Made by a program: the position numbers and the translations under genes. Of a stretch of 64,000 nucleotides of DNA, positions 59,258 through 64,000 are shown piece by piece; the stretch's first letter is position 1; the number at the start of each line of letters is the position of its first letter. The notes beneath the pieces were generated by a model. It was not told where the DNA came from. It searched no databases and saw only the letters and a program-made list of their open reading frames with translations. This DNA comes from Reticulascus tulasneorum (lineage: Eukaryota; Ascomycota; Sordariomycetes; Glomerellales; Reticulascaceae): assembly GCA_001557505.1 (NCBI GenBank), contig LSAX01000011.1:1612001-1676000 (forward strand), in the 5' to 3' direction.

Positions 59258-61196
59258 CTACAAGCGATCGTCATTACTCCGTCCCCCGGCTAGGCTGTAC
59301 TGGTCCGCTATCCGCCGTCCCACGCTCTCACCGCTCCAATATGCGCCTGTCGCGGTTCCCAGCGCAACAAACGGCGCCGTGTGTTCCCCCGCGAGCCACA
59401 GACCGCCTTCCGGCACGCCGTCCCGCATGACCCTGATGTCCTTATCACCCTCTTCGAGACCGACTTGAAAGTTGCTGTAGCTGCCGTTGCCCGCGAGATC
59501 GTCATGTAACCAGTCCGTTGCGAGGCAGGCCGACGGCTTGCAGTCTGGCGAATCCTCCTCGTAGTGCGGTAACCGGGAGTAGTACGGCCTAAAGAAGTCG
59601 TAGAGATAGCTGTCTTTCTCGGCCTTCGATTTCAGCTTGCCCACTGTTTCCGTCAGAAAGACCGACTCCTCGCCGTAGATGTAGAATAATAGGGTTGGAT
59701 GTGATGCTGTTGGGCCGAGAGAAGCCAGCTCGACCACTTCTTGCGCCCATTTCCTCGGGTTTGAGTCTGGTGCATAGTTCGGCGAAAGCCATTGGCAGAA
59801 TCCTTGCACTATCCGACCATCTGCATCTGGTATGAGCCAAAATGCCTTCGGGAAGCTTATGTAGACCTGCGACAACATCAACAAGGGCTATCGATAGCCT
59901 CGATTAGTCACCCACCTTTTCAAGGCATCCGTAACTGATAGAATTGATCGCTTGTTGAAGTCGGTCGGGAAGAGCAGGCTCGAAGACCTTCGGGTTTTTC
60001 TTGAGCCATCCAAGCGGCGCCGTAAGTACAACTTCATCGAATTCCAAAATCTCGCCCATATCGGTATAAACTCTCGGTTTCGCTCGGTTCTCTGTTCTCA
60101 TTTGTATCCGCTGTACCGTTGTGCCCTTCTTTATTCGAGCGGTTTCTATAGCAGGCTTCGCGATCGTCTCAAGAATCTTTTCGTATGTCCCAGCACAGAA
60201 AAGGTTTTCTAAGATCAAGTTAGTGACATTATTTGTAGAGAATGGCAAAATCGAAGCCCAGCTGGTGCTCTCTAAGTAATTAATAGCTTACCGCCTTCAA
60301 TACATTCCTCCAACCAGAAATACTTGAGACTCTGTCTGGAGATGGGACTTCCCACAAAGGCGCCCCAGAACTCAGCCAACTGAAGGACAATGGCCCTCCT
60401 CTTCTCAAAATCAGCCTCTGTGCTAGGTATCCTATCTATAACCTCACTCTGAAAGAAATCCCAAAGACTCTGATCTGGATGTATGTCTGGCGAATTCCTG
60501 TTTGAGTACTTGAACGCATGCTGCACAATGTCCCACATCATGGTGGAGTATCCTTCGCCCTCGGCAAGTTTGAACAAAATGCCAGACTCATCGAAAACAT
60601 GGGACATTGTGTCCCAGCTACCAACCGTAGTCTTTGTGGCTTTCGCCAAGTCCAGAATGGGGTTGTCGTTTGTGCCATGAATCCAGTTCGGGCCAAGGTC
60701 CACCAGATGGCCGTTGTCCAGCTTTTCCTGCGTAAGACGTCCCCCGAGTCTATCTCGTCCTTCGATAATGGTCACCTCAAAGCCATACTGATCGAGGATG
60801 TCGGCGCATCGCAAACCAGCGAGCCCAGCCCCAATCACTGCCACGTGAGGTCTTGCCTTGGGTTCGGCGGTATCGCGCTGTCACAACATGTAAGTAAGAT
60901 GGTAGTGCAGCAGCGGGAGGTGATTTCTGGGTCGCAGATATGGGATGACTCCTCTGACTGGTAAACTAGCCAGCGCGATATGAGTGCCCACCTCCACTCA
61001 TCGACGACTCCTCCCTACGTCCGATTGTGATGGAGAGGGATATTGCTTTTACCTTGTCGAATGCCAGCATTTTCAATGACTTGACCAGGTCACGGTCGAG
61101 TTCGACGACACTAATTCGACTCGACTTGAGGTCCTGGTAGATTTTGGACGAGTTGCGGCGGGAGGGTCTGGTATAGGATATCGAATAAGCATCCAT
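59258..61196 (-). CDS. FAD-dependent amine oxidase (polyamine oxidase type)
   Basis: Four exons, 61196-61053, 60877-60292, 60208-59916 and 59866-59258, give 543 aa. The 175-nt first intron is the least certain boundary; it joins MLAFDK to RDTAEPKARPHVAVIGAG. The others (83 and 49 nt) have clear CTAAC branch points. The dinucleotide-binding motif HVAVIGAGLAGLRCADIL is followed by EGRDRLGGRLTQ and GPNWIHGTNDNPI, typical of Fms1/LSD1-type polyamine oxidases. LTAPLGWLKKN and the C-terminal LAGEHTAPFVALGTATGAYW complete the flavin site. It would oxidise spermine or an acetylated polyamine, giving hydrogen peroxide. There are no SWIRM or chromatin domains, so a histone demethylase is unlikely. No C-terminal peroxisomal tripeptide is seen (ends NDDRL). 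The first 48 residues look unlike family members, so the true start may differ. Confidence 0.85.
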
Positions 61197-61710
61197 GGTG
61201 ACGCGAAGCAAGCCAGCTGGGAAGCTAGCAGAGAGCCCCTCTTAAATAAACGTAGTTTGAATGGTCAAAAGACTAGAAATAACAGAACCAGACAGTGATA
61301 TAAAACTGGACTTGCAAAGCCTTGAGGTTACAATGCGACTTCCATCAAGTGAAGTCTCACCATACACTGTGTAGGGGAACGAGACTAATCTACTGAGGTG
61401 CGTAGGTGGGATGGGAAGCTGTATAAAACACGTAGGATAACAGGACAAGCTAGGGAGGTCGAGAGTGGATTGTATACGATCTTATGATGCGGTTACAGAA
61501 TAGTAGACTGTTCGAGGAGTGCAGTCTTCAGCAAGCAGGGCATAAACCTAGGTAGTTGGAAAGGGAAGGGAACGAGACAACTCAAGGTCAAAGCTACTGA
61601 CCAAAGAGAGGGAGGGAAATAGGAAGACTGAAGAAGAAACGCTATCTGGGTAGGTATGCACAGTAGTAGGTCCGCACGCTGGCCGGGAATGGGCTACATG
61701 GTCAACTGCC

Positions 61711-61730
61711 TTTACCTTAGGTAGGTAAAG
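61711..61730. repeat. TACCTTAGGTAGGTA near-palindrome
   Basis: Opposed TTTACCT and AGGTAAAG arms about 520 bp upstream of the amine oxidase start, of the same type as the elements near ATG2 and ATG5. Confidence 0.5.
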
Positions 61731-62530
61731 TGCATTCAAACGGGTAATCGAAAGGTGCTTGGACAGGCGCCGCGCCCGATAAGGGAGGGACTGCTGGTGT
61801 AGTCTAAGACTGGATTGGGAATTGTGATATTGCTCCCCATCCTTCCCCGTCGGAGACGCATATTGCCGGGCTAGCCAATAGTTCGTTGCTAAGTGCTCTC
61901 GTGGGCCCCCAAGAACTAGAGAACTTCAGCGTTCCTTGGGGGTTCAATTTGACTGGGCCCGCACGGCAAGCCCGGGCAACGGTGGGGCTAATTAGGAGAA
62001 TGGAGATGCGTTGTGTTGTATGATGGCGAGGTAGTAGAGCAAACTCACATTTAAATCAGGGACCTCGTTCTGTTCTGAAAAGTGGCGGTAAATAATGTAT
62101 GCATCATGGAGTTTGGAGCTTGAGTAATAGCGAGTGTATCACAAGCGGGCATTCAATAGTTAAATACAATTCGTACCCGAGCGTGGCTGAAGAGCCCTGA
62201 ATAGCTGACTGGGCCTGGCCACCTGTTTTCAAGAATTAGGCCCAGCTAGAGTACATTAGCCCAAACATGTCTCCCCACAGCATCCGATATCCTCAGTCCC
62301 AGCTCCTTCCAACAGTCTCGCCATCCCGAAAGTGAGGCGTACAGATTGGCCAACAATTACGAAGGCTCATAACGCGATGATCTACCCCTGGTCTGGTACA
62401 TAGCGCCGTATGCATTATACAGCTGATAGGTAGGCCTAGGGCTAGGATCCTGTCAAGATGAGGCGGATCGCTTGGCCCCAAGTCCTGCAGGGCAGACATG
62501 TCATAGATAGGCAATGTAAGAAGGTGGCAG

Positions 62531-62732
62531 AATATTCAAGTAACAATTCTCACTGTAATATCCACTTCGACATTCCTATGCGTAGCTACTTGAATATTCT
62601 GAAATATTCACTACAATATTCACTACAATATTCGCTTCAATATTCCTATAGATTCCCACTCCGAACATCCTACATATTCACTGCAATACTCACTCTAGTA
62701 TGTCCGAGAATGGCTGCTTGAATATCCCAGTG
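62531..62732. repeat. Degenerate AATATTC tandem array, 12-bp core
   Basis: The unit AATATTCACTAC repeats head to tail four times at 62604-62651 with exact 12-bp spacing. Diverged ATATTC copies extend to both sides. AATATT is itself a palindrome, so the array presents evenly spaced palindromes about one helical turn apart. Confidence 0.8.
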
Positions 62733-62827
62733 CCAAAGCAGCACTGGGTTTCCCGATCCGCTTGCTAATAAGGTACCTAAACAGGCCCTCCCAGCGCCTT
62801 GGATTTCCCACTACGCATCAGACCAGC

Positions 62828-62841
62828 GGGGGGGGGGGGGG
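62828..62841 (+). repeat. Poly-G tract, 14 nt
   Basis: Uninterrupted G run in the intergenic region. Confidence 0.95.
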
Positions 62842-63601
62842 CGATGTGCCCCTCTGCGGGGAAGCTCGGCCCTCTGTGGAGTCCATGTGCAGATTCACTT
62901 GCAGGGGGAGGTGAAGCAGGATGGATACCCATGAATTTGAAGGTCTTGATATTCCAAACAACTACTCTCGAAGTCTAACTTATCTTATGTTTACTCAGCT
63001 AAATATAGAAGATAGGATTCTTCTCAATTGATGCTTGCTGCTAGGTCCGAGTCTTGCAGTTCCATCATCTTCACGGCAGACGAAGCAACCAGCTCTTTCT
63101 TGGCTGACTTACAGCTGACGATCTGCGGATTCTATCAATCTTGAACGGAAGGGCTTTGGCGATCCATGGGAATAGCCTATCTTCCAAAACCATGAGATAT
63201 GTCCGAACACGATATTCTACAACAAGCATTCTAATATTTAATCCTGTAACACTAATAATCTGGACGTAGATAGTAATCAGTCACCTATGTTTGCACAAAG
63301 CTGGATCGTGCGGCTCATCCCTGTTGATTAGATCCCCGTTTCCCCATCCCCCTCCACCAATCACCGCTCCCCTATTTCATTCTTTCGCCCACCATCCCGA
63401 GCCTCGGCTCGATGATGCAGCATTGCTGAGAGCTCCCCCCGAAGTAAGCCGGGAACTTCGCATTCCTGTGACAATCCGGGTATTGGCTCTCCCTTGGACT
63501 TTTGTCCTTTATTTGCCATAGAGCTGCCATCGACTCGAACACGTCTGCCGGGCTCCCTCCAACTCACATGTAGTCAATCGTGCAAACCCATATCACACAC
63601 A

Positions 63602-64000
63602 ATGGCTCCCTCACAGACTTTCTCCCGTAAGGACATCGCAAGCCACAATACAGAAGAGTCGCTCTGGTGCATAATCGACGCCAAAGTCTACGACCTCTCC
63701 GAATTCGTCGACGCCCACCCCGGCGGCGAGAGCGTGCTCCGTCAGGTCGCCGGCAAAGATGCCACTACCGATTTCTACAACCTTCACCGGCACGAGGTTC
63801 TTGCCAAGTACGACGACCTCTGCATCGGAACCGTCCAAGGCGAGAAGCCGGAGATCATAAACCCCCAGCCAGGCGACCTGAGCACAGTCCCCTATGCAGA
63901 ACCGCTGTGGCTCTCCCCACCATTCAAGAGCGCGTATTACAAGGACTCGCACCGCAGGCTGCAGCGTGCGATGCGCGAGTTCACCGACAAGTACATCACC
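63602..64000 (+). CDS. Cytochrome b5 / acyl-CoA dehydrogenase fusion, C-terminus cut
   Basis: Open from the ATG at 63602 to the right edge (133 codons), with no intron seen so far. Residues about 5-80 are a cytochrome b5 domain: SRKDIASHNTEESLWCIID, then KVYDLSEFVDAHPGGESV with the first haem-ligand histidine in HPGG, and the second histidine in FYNLHRHEVL. After residue 95 comes PLWLSPPFKSAYYKDSHRRL and MREFTDKYIT, which matches the N-terminal helix region of acyl-CoA dehydrogenases. So the full gene is probably the fungal b5-acyl-CoA dehydrogenase fusion of about 500 aa. This pairs an electron-carrying haem domain with a flavin dehydrogenase. The start sits in a CACAATGG context. The fusion call beyond the visible part is inference. 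Confidence 0.85.
   Translation, partial: MAPSQTFSRKDIASHNTEESLWCIIDAKVYDLSEFVDAHPGGESVLRQVAGKDATTDFYNLHRHEVLAKYDDLCIGTVQGEKPEIINPQPGDLSTVPYAEPLWLSPPFKSAYYKDSHRRLQRAMREFTDKYIT

Larger units (their letters stand above)
61197..63601. other. Divergent intergenic, 2.4 kb
   Basis: Contains the promoters of the amine oxidase (-) and the cytochrome b5 fusion gene (+). It includes a TTTACCTTAGGTAGGTAAAG near-palindrome (61711-61730), a 12-bp AATATTC tandem array (62531-62732) and a 14-nt G run (62828-62841). No coding frame supported. Confidence 0.55.

Noticed and set aside
1..64000. Secondary-metabolite cluster, CRISPR array, tRNA or 5S rRNA genes
   Set aside because: No PKS/NRPS/terpene genes and no spaced direct repeats. 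No convincing tRNA B-box or 5S pattern was spotted by eye; tRNAscan-SE and Infernal would be needed to exclude small RNAs.

Overview
This window looks like nuclear DNA of a filamentous ascomycete (Pezizomycotina, probably Sordariomycetes). The genes are split by short introns (45 to 183 nt) with fungal CTAAC/CTGAC-type branch points, codon use is GC-leaning, and recognisable proteins (Atg5, Atg2, a CSA/ERCC8-type WD40 protein, an ERCC6L2-like SNF2 ATPase, BTB and Zn2Cys6 proteins) read as filamentous-fungal versions. The class call is inference. I support 17 protein-coding genes, two of them cut by the window edges. I found no convincing rRNA, tRNA, CRISPR array or intact transposon. Exon boundaries were worked out by hand; in every complete gene the exon lengths sum to a multiple of three, but none is confirmed by transcripts.

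Left part (1-18 kb): a truncated disordered protein (-), a two-exon BTB protein (-) divergent from a membrane-anchored methyltransferase (+), an ERCC6L2-like SNF2 ATPase (-) followed upstream by an AidB-like acyl-CoA dehydrogenase (-), a four-helix MARVEL-like membrane protein (+), and a highly repetitive, hydrophilic LEA-like protein (+) with a clear TATA box. The gaps of 2.3, 2.9 and 3 kb hold no gene I can support.

Middle (18-42 kb): ATG5 (+), then a six-exon Zn2Cys6 transcription factor of about 1142 aa (-). Its upstream side is a 14.4-kb stretch without a supportable gene. The proximal 2 kb of that stretch is purine-rich on the + strand, hence pyrimidine-rich on the gene strand. This unusually large regulatory region is the most interesting large-scale feature of the window.

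Right part (42-64 kb) is gene-dense: a conserved unknown basic protein (-) divergent from ERCC8/CSA (+), an AMID-like FAD oxidoreductase (+) with a GC-AG intron, a DapA-family aldolase that may be the L-threo-3-deoxy-hexulosonate aldolase of D-galacturonate breakdown (-), a GT8 glycosyltransferase (+), ATG2 (-, about 2060 aa), a polyamine-oxidase-type amine oxidase (-), and the start of a cytochrome b5/acyl-CoA dehydrogenase fusion (+).

Recurrent themes are autophagy (ATG5, ATG2), DNA repair linked to transcription (ERCC8; ERCC6L2-like) and flavin enzymes (two acyl-CoA dehydrogenases, AMID-like, amine oxidase). These are mostly housekeeping genes, and I see no evidence that they form one cluster. 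TACCTAGGTA-type near-palindromes recur upstream of several of them.
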